From Tupaia tana (Eukaryota > Chordata > Mammalia > Scandentia > Tupaiidae): a stretch of 64,000 nt of DNA. The position numbers were made by a program, and so were the translations under genes. This document shows, one piece after another, positions 11,709 to 23,545 of the stretch. The stretch is taken from NCBI GenBank assembly GCA_026018925.1, contig JAKSZU010000009.1, forward strand, positions 83,011,407-83,075,406, read 5' to 3'. The notes beneath the pieces are model-generated. The model did no database searches. It saw only the letters and a program-made list of their open reading frames with translations, and was not told the origin of the DNA. The stretch's first letter is position 1, and every line of letters begins with the position of its first letter.

Positions 11709-11982
11709 GGACCAGCAGTTAGCGTAATGGCTATGTCGCTGGACTCCCACGTAGTCGACCGCGGTTCGAGTCCCAGACCCGGCGGCTTAAACTCACGCCG
11801 GGCGCGTGTGCGTGCGTGCCCAAGATCCCGAGAGGAGAATGGAGGAGAAGGGATTGCGGCGTGGCCATCCCCCCTGGGGGGTGATTTCCTGCTTTCTATC
11901 TCTCTGTCTCTCTCTGTCTGTCTGGCGAGCGCTCACGCCCTATAGCAAAAAAAAAACCTCTCCAAAAAAAGAAAAAAAAAAA
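11709..11982 (+). mobile_element. tRNA-derived SINE, plus strand, in L1 A
   Basis: A complete copy with A-box region TTAGCGTAATGGCTATG, B-box GGTTCGAGTCC and tail CCCTATAGC-A-rich. An 18-bp target duplication AAGAATTTACCCATCATG (11691-11708, 11983-12000) falls within L1 A 3' UTR, so the SINE is younger than L1 A. Confidence 0.97.
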
Positions 11983-14701
11983 AAGAATTTACCCATCATG
12001 AAATACTTCTCAGACCAGTCCAATAGAGAATACTGTACTATACATGTTATCATCAACAGGTAATAAACCATTTCTGTGTCCCACTAATGTCATGCCTCTC
12101 TGTTCTCTTGCTATCCTTCTCTATACACTTCCTTTCTCCCCTCACTTGTTACACACTGTCTTCAGCATCCATAATTTTTATTACTGCTTTTATGCCCTCC
12201 AATATTTCGATCTCTACAGTAAGGTGTGGATAGTCGGTATATGTTAAGTGGATTTATACAATATCTTTTTTTTCATCTCCTGACTTGTTTCACTCAGCGA
12301 TAGATCCTCCATATTTGACCACTTTCCATCAAATGCCAGGGTTTTGTTGTTTTCTATGGCTGAGTAGTATTCTACAGAGTATACGTGCCACACTTTTTCC
12401 ATCCATTTTTCTCTTTGTGGACATTTAGGTTGGGTCCATGTCTTAGCGATCATGAATAATGCTACAAAAAACATAGATGTGCAAACACTTTTCCAACTGA
12501 GCATTCTTTTGTCCTTTGGGTAGATACACAGAAGTGGGATTTGCTGGATCATGTGGTAGGTTATATTTACAGATCTTTGAGCAACCTCCATATTGTTTTC
12601 CACGGTGGCTGAAACAATTTATATTCCCACCAAGGGTGTAGGGCAGTTCCCTTTTCACCATATCCCCACCAACACTTATCACTTTTTGTATCTTTTATCT
12701 TTGTCATTCTGACAGGGGTTAGGCGGTATCTAATTGTGGTTTTAATATGCATCTTCCTTATGATGAGGAATGTTGAGCACTTCCTCATATGCTTTTTGGC
12801 AATTCGTATGTCTTCCTTAGAGAGATTTTTGTTCAGCTCATTTTCTCATTTTCCCATCTTTTAACGGTTGATTTTTTTGGCTAAGTCACTTAAGTTTCCT
12901 GTGTATTCTGGTTATCAGTCCCTAGTCTGAGGCATATTTTACAAAAATATTCTCCCATTCTGATGGTTGTAGATTCACACTTTTTACTGTGTCCTTTGCT
13001 AAGCAGAAAATTCTTGATCTGATATAGTCTGACTTATCTAATTTAGGGATTACTGCCTGTGCTTTGGGAGTTTTATTTAAGAAATCTGCCTACCCCAATT
13101 TCTCCCAGAGTTTCCCAAGCATTTTTCACCAGTAGTTTTATTGTTTGGGGTCTTAGGTTCAGTTTTCTGATCCATTTTGAGTTGATTTTTGTTAATGGTG
13201 AAAGATGGGGATTCAGTTTCATCTTTCCGTAGGTGGATAGCCAGTTATTCCAGCACCATTTGCTAAAAAGCTTCTTATCCCCAATGGATTGACTGGTATC
13301 CTTTGTCAAAAATAAGTTGGCTGTAAGCTTTGGAGTTTATTTCTGGGGTCTCTATTGTATTCCATTGGGCCATCTGTGTATTTTTGTGCCAATATAATGC
13401 TGTTTTGATTATCACAGATTTATAGAATATTTTGGGGTCATTGAGTAATATGCCACTGACTACACCCTTCTTCAGCAGGATTGCTTTGGCAATACGAGGT
13501 CTTTTATGATTCCAGACAAATCCTATGATTGTCTTTTCTAGATCTGTGGAGAACGTCTCTGGTATTTTGATTGGAATTTCGCTAAACACATATATTAATT
13601 TGGATAGAATTGCCATTTTGATTATCTTAATTCTTCCAATCCAGGAACATGGAATGCTCTTCCACTTTTTTATATCATTTTCAATATATTTTTAAAGATT
13701 TTCATAGTTTTCTTTGTAAAGGTCTTTGACTTCCTTAGTTAGGTTTATTCCTAGGTATCTTATACTTTTTGTGGTTATGGTAAAAGGGATTCTTTCTTCA
13801 GCTCTACTTCGTTCAACTTCTTCATATATATAAATGCTATTCAGGTTTTCTATGTCCTCTTGATTCAATTTTGGTAGATTTTATGCATCCAGGAATCTGT
13901 CTCATCTCTTCTATGCTCTCTTGTTTGTTGGCATATAGCTGTGCATAGTATCCTTTAATGTTTTGTATTTCTAATGTGTACGTTGTAATATGGCCAGTTT
14001 CATCACATATTTGATTTATCTGGTTCTTTCCTTTCTTCTTCTTTATCAGTCTAGCTAATGGTGTGTCAATCTTGTTAACCTTTTCAAAGAACAAACTTTT
14101 GCTTTCATTTGTTTTCTATATAGTTTATTTATTTTCTATCTCATTTATTTCTGCTTGAATCTTTTATTTTGGGTTTTGTTGTTGCTGTTTTTCCAATTTC
14201 TGAGGCATAATGTTAGGTTGTCTATTTTCCACGTTTTTCTTATGCACACTAATTGCTATGAATTTTCCTCTTATGACTGCTTTTGCCATGTTCCATAAAT
14301 TATGGAAACTCATGTACTCATTTTCATTTGTTTATATATATATTTTATTTCTGACTTAATATCATCAGTAGTTAAGAAGTCATTCATGAGTAGGTTGTTT
14401 AGTTTCCATATGTTTGTGTATTTCGCAAGTGTCCCTTGAAATTAATATTGAGTTTAATTCCATCATGGTCAGAGAAGATGCTGGATATAGTTTCTATGCC
14501 TTTAAATCTGTAAAGGATTGATTTGTGCACTATCACATGATTAATCTTTGAAAAAGTTTTCATGTCGGAGTGAGAAAAATGTGTATTTTCTGGTCTTGTG
14601 GTGGAAAGTTCTATAGATGTCTGTCAAGCCCATTCAATTTATATTATAATTTAGGTCCTATATTTCTCTATTTATTTTTTGTCTAGAAGATCTTTCCAAA
14701 G

Positions 14702-14957
14702 GGGACAGCAGTTAGTGTAATGGCTATGTCGCTGGACTCCCATGTAGTAGACTGCGGTTCGCGTCCAGGACCCGGTGGCTTAAAACTCACGCCGGGCGCG
14801 TGTGTGTGCATGCCCAAGATCCCAAGAAGAGAATGGAGAAGAAGGGATTGCGGCATGGTCATTCCCCCTAGGGGGTGATTTCTCACTTTATGTCTCTCTC
14901 TCTCTCTCTGTCTGTCTGGCGAATGCATAAGCCCTATAGGAAAAACCCCTCAAAAAT
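14702..14957 (+). mobile_element. tRNA-derived SINE, plus strand, in L1 A
   Basis: Complete. The flanking repeat ATCTTTCCAAAGG / ATCTTTCTAAAGG splits the L1 ORF2 endonuclease region. Confidence 0.95.
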
Positions 14958-15940
14958 ATCTTTCTAAAGGCGATAATGGGTTATTGAGATTTCTAAAAAT
15001 TATAGTGTTTCACCCTATCTCTCCATGGAGCTCCAGCAGTCTTTCCTTCACTTATTTAGGTGCTCCTTAGTTGGATGCATAGATATTTATAAGCATTATG
15101 TCTTCTTGCTGGATTACCCCATTTACTATTATAGAATGTCCTTCTTTGTCTTTTCATACAGTCTTTGTCTTGAAGTCAATTTTGTCTGAAATCAGTATCA
15201 CAACTCAAGCCTTTTTAAAATTCCCATTTGCATGAATTATCTTTTTCTAACTCTTTACTTTAGTCTATGTATGTCTTTATCCATAAGGTGTGTTTCTTGT
15301 AGGCAACAAATAGAAGATTTCTGATTTTTTTATCCATTGGGCCAGTCTGTGTCTCTTAATTGGAGAATTTAATCCATTAATATCCAAAGTTATCATTGAT
15401 ATTTCTGGACCTGTTCCTATTGTTAAATGAGCTATTGCCTTGGTTGTTTTTTGTTTGTTTGTTTGTTTGTTTGTTTTTTCTCTCTTATAATTGTCTGTCT
15501 GACTTTCTAGTTTTACTGGTATAGTACTCCCTTCAGAACCTCTTGAAGAGCTGGTCTGGAGTTGGTAAATTCTTTGAGATTTTTTTTATCTGAGAATGTT
15601 ATTATCTTTTTTTTTTTTTCCCTGTATGAAGGATAATTTTGACAGGTATAGTATTCCTGGTTGAAATTGTTTTTCACTTAACACTTTCACTATATTTCCC
15701 CATCTTTCTTTGCCTGCAGTGTTTCTGACAAGAGGTCTGATTTTAGACTGATGTGATGACCATTGTAAGTAACTTGATGTTTCCCTCTTGTCAGTTTTAA
15801 TATCTTGTCTTTGCCTGTGGTTTTGACCAATCTGGCTATGATGTGCCTTGGAGAGGATCTTCTTGGGTTGATTTTATTTGGAGTATTGTGTATTGGGTCT
15901 GGATAACTGAATGCCTTTCTAGGTTTTGAAAGTTTTCTTT

Positions 15941-16215
15941 GGGACCAGTAGATGCCATAATGGCCATGTCACTTCATTCCCATGTAGTCGACAACGGTTC
16001 GTGTCCTGATCTGGTGGCTTAAATTCACACCAGGTGTGTGTGTGTTTGTGCCCATGATCCCAAGAGGAGAATGGAGGACAGGGATTGCAGCATGGCCATC
16101 CTTCCTGGGGGGTGACTTTTTTGTCTCTCTGTCTCTCTTTGTCTCTTTGGTGAGCATGATGAGCACATGCACCCTATAGCAAAATCCTCTCAAAGAAAAA
16201 ATTTCTTCCAAAAAA
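15941..16215 (+). mobile_element. tRNA-derived SINE, plus strand, in L1 A ORF1
   Basis: Starts GGGACCAGTAGATGCC and ends in an A-rich tail after CCCTATAGCAAAATCCTCTC. The split L1 words AGTTTTCTTT and ATTTTCTTCCAAAATTTCAT rejoin across it. It is more diverged than the other two SINEs in this L1. Confidence 0.93.
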
Positions 16216-17019
16216 AGAAATTTTCTTCCAAAATTTCATGAAATAGATTATCATTACCCTTATTATTTTCTTCCTCTTCTGATATGCCAATTATCCAGAT
16301 GTTGGGGCGCTTGATGTATCTGGTATTTCTCGTATATTATCCTCATTTTTCTTGGTTGTTTTCTCAATCTTCTTGATATTTTTTTCTAGGTCAAAGGTAT
16401 TGTCTTCTGCATTTGAGATTTGATCTTTAGCATGATCTAATCTACTTTTAATTCTTTTGAGGGAGGTTTTAATTTCCTGTATCACATGCTTTATTCCTAA
16501 TTATTTTGTTTGATTCTTTTTTAAGATGTCTATTTCTTCTTTCAAATCATGAAAGGACTTCATCTCCTGGAGCTTGTTGTCTCTTTTCTCTTGCATCTTA
16601 ATTAGTTTGGTCACTACACAAATTCTGAATTGCTTATCAGACTTGTCCATGACTTCCATTGTGTTGTCTGTGGGTGATGTGGAATTGATGTTTCCCCTTG
16701 GGGGAGAAGCATTTTGTTGGTTGCTCTTATTTCCTGAGCCTCTGTGATTGTTCCTAGTCACCTGGTGAAATATATGTTCCCTCCTAAATTAATCGAGATA
16801 TTTCTGAACTTTCAACTTTGTACAGAAGTAGAAAATTGATCATCTCTCATCTGCTCGGTCTCCCTGTTGCTCACCAATACCTTGCACTGTTGTCACTGGT
16901 TCTAGGTGATCCAATGTGCTCCCTGTTTCTAAGGAACAGGTGTGCCTCCATCTGAGCAGCTGAGCTTCACCTCAGAAGCAAAGAAGAGGTGAAGGGTGAA
17001 CCATGGATCGTGGCTTTTA

Positions 17020-17359
17020 GGGCCTACAGCCACAGGCAGCCTGGTGTCTGACAAAGCCACTAGCTTGAACCCATCTCTGGATGGGGTGGGGAGGGGTGTA
17101 AGTTCATCTTAAAGTCCCAAGACACAAACCAAAGTCCCAAGGCAAATGGGGGGAGAAATGAGCCCTGTTTCCCAGCTGTTAGGGCCTACAGCCACAGGCA
17201 GCCTGGTATTTGGCATGGCTGCTAGCTTGAATGGGTCTCCAGATGAGGTGGGGAGGTTGGTCTTAAAGTCCCAAGACACAAACCTGAAGTCCAAAGGTGA
17301 GTGGGAGGTGATGAGCCAAAGGTCCTGCCTGTTAGGGCCTGCAGCCAAAGGCAGCCTGG
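17020..17359 (-). repeat. Repeated 5' UTR units of L1 A
   Basis: The word GGGCCTACAGCCACAGGCAG or a near form recurs at about 17021, 17186 and 17335, giving a unit of about 150-165 bp. L1s B, C and D carry the same unit. Repeated promoter units are known from rodent L1 5' UTRs. That these units have promoter activity is inference. Confidence 0.8.
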
Positions 17360-17384
17360 TATCTCAACTCCATCTTGTTTTAAT

Positions 17385-17838
17385 TGTTCCAGTAAGAATT
17401 TATTAAAGAAAATATTTGTCCAAACAACATAATAAAGCATATTTTGAGCCTAGGAATAGATGATGGACATGTGACTACATCAAAGCAGCAAATAAAAAGT
17501 CAATTACACAAATTGAAGACACCCATGTCCCAGAAAAATAATATTGTTTAGAAACCATTAGCTATATAAAACATGTAGTAAGTCACGTGTAGAACTGAAT
17601 AGAAATAGAGATCTGATCTCTGCCAAATCACAGGTTTCACAATATCCTCAAAAGTACACAGTAGTTTGGAATAAACAGTAAGGTGGCATCTAAAGATCTG
17701 AGTGCTCTGCAATGACTTCCTAGGTTATGATCATCAGATTTAGTAAATAATATAGGAATCACTGTTAAACTGGAATTTTAGATAAACAATGATGTTTTTA
17801 GTAAACTATTTCTCATAAAGTATTTGCCTTGAATACTA
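17385..17838. other. Unique sequence
   Basis: No recognisable feature between L1 A and the LTR. Confidence 0.5.
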
Positions 17839-17843
17839 GTCTG

Positions 17844-18169
17844 TGTTGGCCACCACCGTTGGCCGCCGAGCCAAGATGGCGCTGCTGACTGCATAGGAAG
17901 GCGTGTACAAACAACTCCTTCTACAGCCAATCAGGACTTGCCTTGCACAGGTGAAGGAACTTGCGGGTGGGGCCGCGGGGAGGACCCTATATATACGGGG
18001 AGAAAGAAGAAGAAGGGAAAGAAGCTGGCTGAAAAAGAGAAGCTGAACCCTGTGAATGAAGACTAGGAAGAAGCTAGCTGGCTGAAGAAGAAAAAGGAAA
18101 CCTGTGAATAAAGACTGCGGGAGGAAGAACCGGGTGTCGTGCCGCCTCTGCGAAGAGACGGCGCCGACA
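17844..18169 (+). mobile_element. Solo LTR, class II-like, about 326 bp
   Basis: Starts TGTTGG and ends CCGACA, an inverted terminal pair typical of retroviral LTRs. A 5-bp target duplication GTCTG lies at 17839-17843 and 18170-18174. A TATA box (17989-17996) and an AATAAA signal (18107-18112) lie in the expected U3-R-U5 order on the plus strand. It is GC-rich against AT-rich surroundings. No internal region or second LTR is present, so it is a solo fossil left by LTR-LTR recombination. The class II assignment rests on the terminal sequence and is tentative. Preserved CpGs and an intact target repeat suggest a fairly young copy. Confidence 0.85.
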
Positions 18170-18419
18170 GTCTGTGATGAGATTTTCAACAATCCACAAA
18201 GAGTAACTTTCTTTGAATAGTGAAATGAATTTCCCATAAAACTAGATTTCTTACATATTTTAATTCCAAGGTTATGTTTGTCTATATTTTTAGTGTTTGC
18301 ACCCAAAAATATGTATAGGAAATCATAGTAACACTAGATAGTATATTTTGTTGTTGATTAGTTGCCAAAATTAAAGATGATAACATATGTTATTATATGT
18401 ACTATTCGTATGTGTGTTT

Positions 18420-18424
18420 GTGTA

Positions 18425-18460
<36 letters not shown>

Positions 18461-18518
18461 AATATTATATTATAAAAATCTACATTTTTATATTATGGAA
18501 TACTAAATAGTAGTCTAA

Positions 18519-18562
<44 letters not shown>
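18420..18562. repeat. (TG)n/(TA)n and (AT)n microsatellites
   Basis: A TG then TA tract at 18420-18462, and a perfect AT tract of about 20 units at 18522-18562, separated by AT-rich sequence. Confidence 0.93.
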
Positions 18563-18568
<6 letters not shown>

Positions 18569-18624
18569 ACCATAACAATTATAAAATACATATTCTATCA
18601 TATAAGTATATTTATCTAATCTCC

Positions 18625-18900
18625 ACTTTACTAGATAATTTTGTTCCTAATTTTTGCTCTTAAACACAATGGTGACACCAGAGTACTTGTACATATGACC
18701 TTATGTACAGTGCCTTTATATAAAATATATACCTGAAGTATAATTGCAGTATTATAGATTGTGCACATTTTCATTTTTACTCAGTACTAACAAATTGCTT
18801 TCAAAATTGGCTGTATAAATTTGTAACTCCATCTGAAATGTATGAAAGTGTTATTTTCCCCATTTGCTCACTGCATTTGATATCCTCTGTTATCTTAAAT
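18625..18900 (-). mobile_element. Ancient L1 fragment, minus strand
   Basis: Words such as CTTGTACATATGACCTTATG, AAATTGCTTTCAAAATTGGC and TGTATGAAAGTGTTATTTTC follow the order of old mammalian L1 ORF2 C-terminal sequence in reverse complement. Divergence is high. Confidence 0.55.
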
Positions 18901-18983
18901 ACTTCAAATCTGATGTAACCCATTTTTTTTCCACAGTTTGTTAATCCCAGTCAGCATACTTCATGACCTTCTTTTTCTTATAC

Positions 18984-19200
18984 CATAGGGCATGTGACTG
19001 AGGTAGAGAAAAAGAGAGAGAGAGGAGAGAGAGAGAAAGAGAGAAAGAGAGAATCCCCTCCATCAGGACCTGGTCATACTGTGAGACTCTTTTTCTTCAT
19101 TTCTTTATCTTGCCAGAATCCTGAGCATAATGAACACATGCCTGACATGTTTTTTAAGCTAATATAATGGGATTTGGACTAAGTTGCCTATATGGGATCT
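18984..19200 (-). mobile_element. Old SINE with GA expansion, minus strand
   Basis: CATAGGGCATGTG, a GA-rich expanded stretch at 19010-19055, CCTCCATCAGGACCTGGTCA and a body with GACATGTTTTTTAAGC match the layout of the decayed SINE copies at 8514 and 31916. The tRNA head is poorly preserved. Confidence 0.6.
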
Positions 19201-20100
19201 AGCTTCTGCACAGCACTTTACTGCGCTTGCCTGCCACTACTCCCTAAAGCCCATACTACAGTAAACAACATGGGCCTTCCTTCTCTGGCCAATGCCCCAG
19301 GTTCAAAACTTCCTTTTATCACCCAGAGCTCTTTAGTTAATGTCACATTCCCCCAAGGTCCTGTTAAATTATAATTCACAAATTGGATTAAATAATGCTC
19401 ATTAGAGAATTATGGAGTTATTACTGATTTAATGGGTAATCCCTCTTGTTTCTCTTGCATTTGAATAGTTTTTATCAAGGTCCTAACCCCACATAGAGAA
19501 AGAGCCTGAGGAGTGTATGTGATTAGGCCTTTCAGGGTGGCATCAATGCCACTACTAATGTGCCATGGTTAGCCAGCATACTTAGAAATTAGGATGATTC
19601 TGGTTAAATTAATTAGCTTAATTAAAATACCTTTTTTACTTGAAAATTTATAAAAATGCATAAAAATGTTTTTTCACACTTTTTTCAAGCTTACTTAAGG
19701 TAAACTGTTGGGCAGGGTTGAGTTTTTGTTGACTGAGGATTTTTCAGGGCCTTCAGATCATCTTTCTAAGAATAAGTTTTCAATAATCAGAAATGAAGAT
19801 GGCATTGCAAGTCCAAGTAAGTATATCAGCTCTGCTATGTCCTGATTCAAGGATATAATCTGGAAAGTAATTTTTCTTTCTTTTAGTTATTACTGAATCA
19901 TTGATGTCAGTTATGTTGTATTCTTGTTTTTCTGAATTATGATTTCATTCTACTTGCAATTATGTAGTTTTTGCATTATCATCATTCTATTTCTCATGAG
20001 TTACTTTATGACAGCTGCTTCTAATGATTTACATCCTGTACATACTTGATTTACAGGTCTTACACTTCTTAAATATCTTTTGAAATGATCAGTGACAAAA
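19201..20100. other. Unique sequence
   Basis: No exon or repeat family was recognised. The 60-codon plus-strand frame at 19192-19374 shows no known domain. Confidence 0.5.
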
Positions 20101-20114
20101 AGATAGCTACATCT

Positions 20115-20334
20115 TGGGACCAGCAGTTAGCGTAGTGGCTATGTCGCTGGACTCCCATGTAGTCGACCGTGGTTTGAGTCCCGGACCCGGTGGCTTAAAT
20201 TCACACCGGGCGTGTGTGTGTGTGTGCCCAAGATCCTGAGAGGAGAATGGAGGAGAAGGGATTGTGGCGTGGCCATCCCCTCTGTGGTGATTTCTCACTT
20301 TCTCTCTCTATCTTTCTGGCGAGTGCACGTGCCC

Positions 20335-20417
<83 letters not shown>

Positions 20418-20451
20418 ACTCTCCAAAAAAGGGAAAAAGAAAAAAAGAAAA
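20115..20451 (+). mobile_element. tRNA-derived SINE with long (CAA)n-A tail
   Basis: A complete copy beginning GGGACCAGCAGTTAGCG. Its tail has grown into about 11 CAA units and then about 48 A residues (20335-20416). Target repeats AGATAGCTACATCTTG / ACATAGCCACATCTTG lie on either side. The long pure A run suggests recent insertion or slippage. Confidence 0.95.
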
Positions 20452-20468
20452 AACATAGCCACATCTTG

Positions 20469-23400
20469 ATTATACCCTATAGAAAAAGAAGTCTGGACTT
20501 TACCACATAACATCATCTTTATATGTGTCTAATGCTGTTTTCTGGCACATAGTAGGTGCTTAAGTGAGCAGCTCACTTTGAATCACTTTGAATTTGTGTT
20601 TTCCAAAGGAAATTTATCAACCACTATGTTTATTTGGAAAACAATACAAAACAAATCAAACAAACAAACAAAAAAACCAGAATGACACTCTGACCAGATG
20701 TTGATGGAAAGGCTATTTGGACAGCATTACTTTATGGCTCCTCACTTGATCATGGCTTCCAGAGGTGATAAAAAAAATCTTCCTAAAGGAGTGCATGTTT
20801 ATTTGATGAGGCAACATGGAAAGTCAAAAGCCTTGTTTTCTCTCCTGAATAATTGTGGAGTGTGCTTGGAGGAAATGACTATACATTTAGCTGAATGGGG
20901 CTTATTCTCACAAAACCAAAGATCCAGACTAAATTAGTCAAGGAGTAAAGAAGCAGTTTTTAAAACACAGTGCCTGCTTACATGTGGTCTGCACAATTAT
21001 CTGACACCTGGGGACAATTTATTCTGAAAAAAGTTTTTCATATTACTTAAACTGTTTTCCCTACTTAAGTTTCATCCCAACAGTACATAGAGGTTGATTA
21101 GTTACTGCTGATTTCTTTCTTCTAGAACTAAATATAGGGAGGCTATATGCTAGTTTTTCTCCTTTTATGTTATTTCTGAAATCTATTGAAGAAAAATTTA
21201 AAAATCTGGGAAGCAGCAGAAGTGTAATTTAGTGAGCATGTTGGGAAACATGAAATTTTGAGTATTTAGAGTTGTAACAACCTGAAAATCATAAAACTAT
21301 TAAAATGTTCCTCCTTATTCCTTTCCCCTCTTTGTAAGTGTTCCCTGCCAGCTTCATTCTTTAGTTGCTAATTTATGCAGTATGGTTTACAAGGAAATTT
21401 AAAGCAATATTTTCCCTAATGCTATTCCTTACATTTCATTTGTGGCATAAATGATGTATGCAGGAAATATTTGCTTTGAGGCTTTGGTTTGGCTCAAAAA
21501 ATGCCAAGAGATGAAATGCAGGCAATGTGTCCATTGATCTCAGCAATAGAACCTATGAATGTAGAACAATGTACAGGCAAGCTGCTACAAACAGATTCCA
21601 AATTATGTTTGCAAATTTAGTGACCATAGATTCTCCCACCTCTAAAATAATTTTTTAAATTTAAAATTTTGCCCTTAATTTTTTTGTGAGAGAAATTAAA
21701 GTAAAATAGTTAGTAAGGATACTCTCTGATGGCTCTAGTTGTCTTTTTGTCCATGTTCTCTCCACCTTATTTCTTGACTTCTTTGTACTGCTATTGAATT
21801 TGATTTTCAGAAAATACTTGTGAATGTAAGACCTTATTTTTGCATTCTGTGTAATGCCAACCTCTCGCAATAGGAGGAGAGTTTCTGAACCCTTAGAAAC
21901 CTGTAGGGAATGGGGGGGAAAAGGTTGTGGAAATGGAATTGCAATCATTTTGATTCATTAATTTCCCCCATATCTTCAAAACTACTGTATAAACGCTCAT
22001 CTACTTTAAGATCTTTTCAGATGTAACTCATATATGACCCATATGATATTGCATACTCCAAGGTAAAATAATCTTGTACATCTTCATGTCCCTTTCGGGA
22101 GAAAAATCCACATAAGATATTTTTAAGTAATTAGGGTAGATGTATGTAGAACAATATAAAAAGCCAAAGAAAACTTTTCTGTAGGAGTATATTTTTATGA
22201 ATGCAAACTGAGTGATATAAAATAAATTTTGGAATTACAGTTATGAACTTAAAGAGATTGAGTAAGCTTTTAAGTAAACCTTATTCATTTGATTATTTGT
22301 GTTGTGTAACCTTTTACCACGAATAATTTAAAGCTACTCATGGAAAGTAAATAGATGGAAATTTGGTAAGGAATACAAAAGTACTTCAAAAAGTTAATGG
22401 AAATGTAATTAAAATGAGTTTATTTTGGTGAAAGAAAAAAATCCTTTGAAATCTATACATAGTTTTGTCATAATATACATTTACCATGAACTTTTGGAAT
22501 ATTTATAATACACATAATGAGTTCTCTTGTACCTGTAATCTGGCTTCTAACATACTGCTGATATGTTGTCATCTTATACTATTCTCTTTTGATATATTTA
22601 CATTAGAGAAGAGAATCTCACAAAAGAGCACTTTTTTTTTAATTGCTAACAGTGTAAGTGAAAATTATAGCAAGAGATATTTTCAGGTAAAATTGATGAG
22701 ATACTTTCCAATACCTCTTGGATCACATTATATTGATCAACTCCTCTTCAGTCTATAGTAATAGTGCCTCCCTGTAATGTGGTATGTGACAACTGACTGA
22801 TTTGTTGTAGAATATAAGTCAATGTCCCCATACACCTGAATTTCTAAGCACATTTTATGTCTCTTTTCTTATTGAGTCAATTGCTTTTAGATTCAGATAA
22901 CCACAGAAAGAGTAAAATAATGATCAATGTTAAATTGGACAAACTTGCTTTCACTTTACATAAGGAGACATAGATTTCATGAACTTGCTTCCACAATATT
23001 TCACGTTTCCTCCTCCTGCAATTCCAGTGACTGCCACGTCTAATTTCTCTAAGGCTTAACTGCCTCATTACCTCTTTTGATATATTCTCACACTCTTGCC
23101 GCCGCTTTTGACTTCATATGTCAAAATGCGTAGTAAGAAACTAAAGTCTCAGGAGTCTTAATGAGATGCCAAAACACTAATGGAGAGGTCCAACAGACAT
23201 CAGCATACTGGAATTTTCCAGAGTAACCCTCAATTCAAAGATGTTTTAAAAATTTGATTCTATACTGAATCTGACCTGCCTTGAACCACATGAAAGAACA
23301 AACTAAAATACAAGCAGAGAAAAGGGCAGTATGGATTGATCACTATGTATACATTAATTAAAATAATGTGAATTGCTTTAGAATATATTATAAAAGCTTT

Positions 23401-23525
23401 GTTAAAATAAAGTCACTATCTAATAGAAGTAAAGTTCTATATTTAATGAAAGGTTCAAGGACAGAACAATTTGAAAAAAAAGAAAAAAGAAAAGCGACAG
23501 AATAATCATTTTTCCTTTATATTTT
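20469..23525. other. Largely unique sequence
   Basis: About 3 kb without a recognisable exon. It holds one MITE (22383-22499). The 79-codon frame at 20698-20937 and the 95-codon minus frame at 21661-21948 have no domain I recognise and no gene-like context. Confidence 0.5.
22383..22499 (+). mobile_element. Mariner-like MITE
   Basis: Inverted ends CTTCAAAAAGTTAATGGAAA and CATTTACCATGAACTTTTGG, with the interior words TTTATTTTGGTG and TACATAGTTTTGTCATAATA shared with the copies at 32540 and 55148. Confidence 0.65.
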
Positions 23526-23545
23526 CCTCTATACTTTCCAGAATT
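23526..23545. repeat. Target-site duplication of L1 B (3' side)
   Basis: CCTCTATACTTTCCAGAATT, repeated perfectly at 30870-30889. Confidence 0.95.

Larger units (their letters stand above)
11188..17359 (-). mobile_element. L1 copy A, near full length, RT core deleted
   Basis: A minus-strand L1 reaching its 5' UTR, with three SINEs inserted. In element order: a 5' UTR with repeated units (16762-17359); ORF1 starting at 16761 with MTRNNHRGSGNKSNQQNA; ORF2 endonuclease and linker (about 13850-15500); then a jump at about 13845 that skips the reverse-transcriptase core. In the related copy B that stretch holds the FADD motif. The ORF2 C-terminus (12244-12603, with IAKTWTQPKCPQREKWMEKV and YYSAIENNKTLAFDGKW) and the 3' UTR follow. 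Stops and frameshifts break every frame. The copy is inert. Target repeats flank it. The outermost 11188-11455 has no counterpart in copy B and may be transduced sequence. Confidence 0.85.

Noticed and set aside
11709-11790. Functional tRNA gene
   Set aside because: The A and B boxes are those of a SINE head repeated over 30 times. The acceptor stem does not pair and the 3' side runs into the SINE body.
17836-18306. 156-codon minus-strand open frame
   Set aside because: It lies antisense across the LTR at 17844-18169 and is open because that stretch is GC-rich. It has no domain and no gene context.
20201-20510. Frames with poly-Asn, poly-Gln, poly-Lys, poly-Phe or poly-Cys
   Set aside because: They are translations of the (CAA)n and poly(A) tail of the SINE at 20115-20451.
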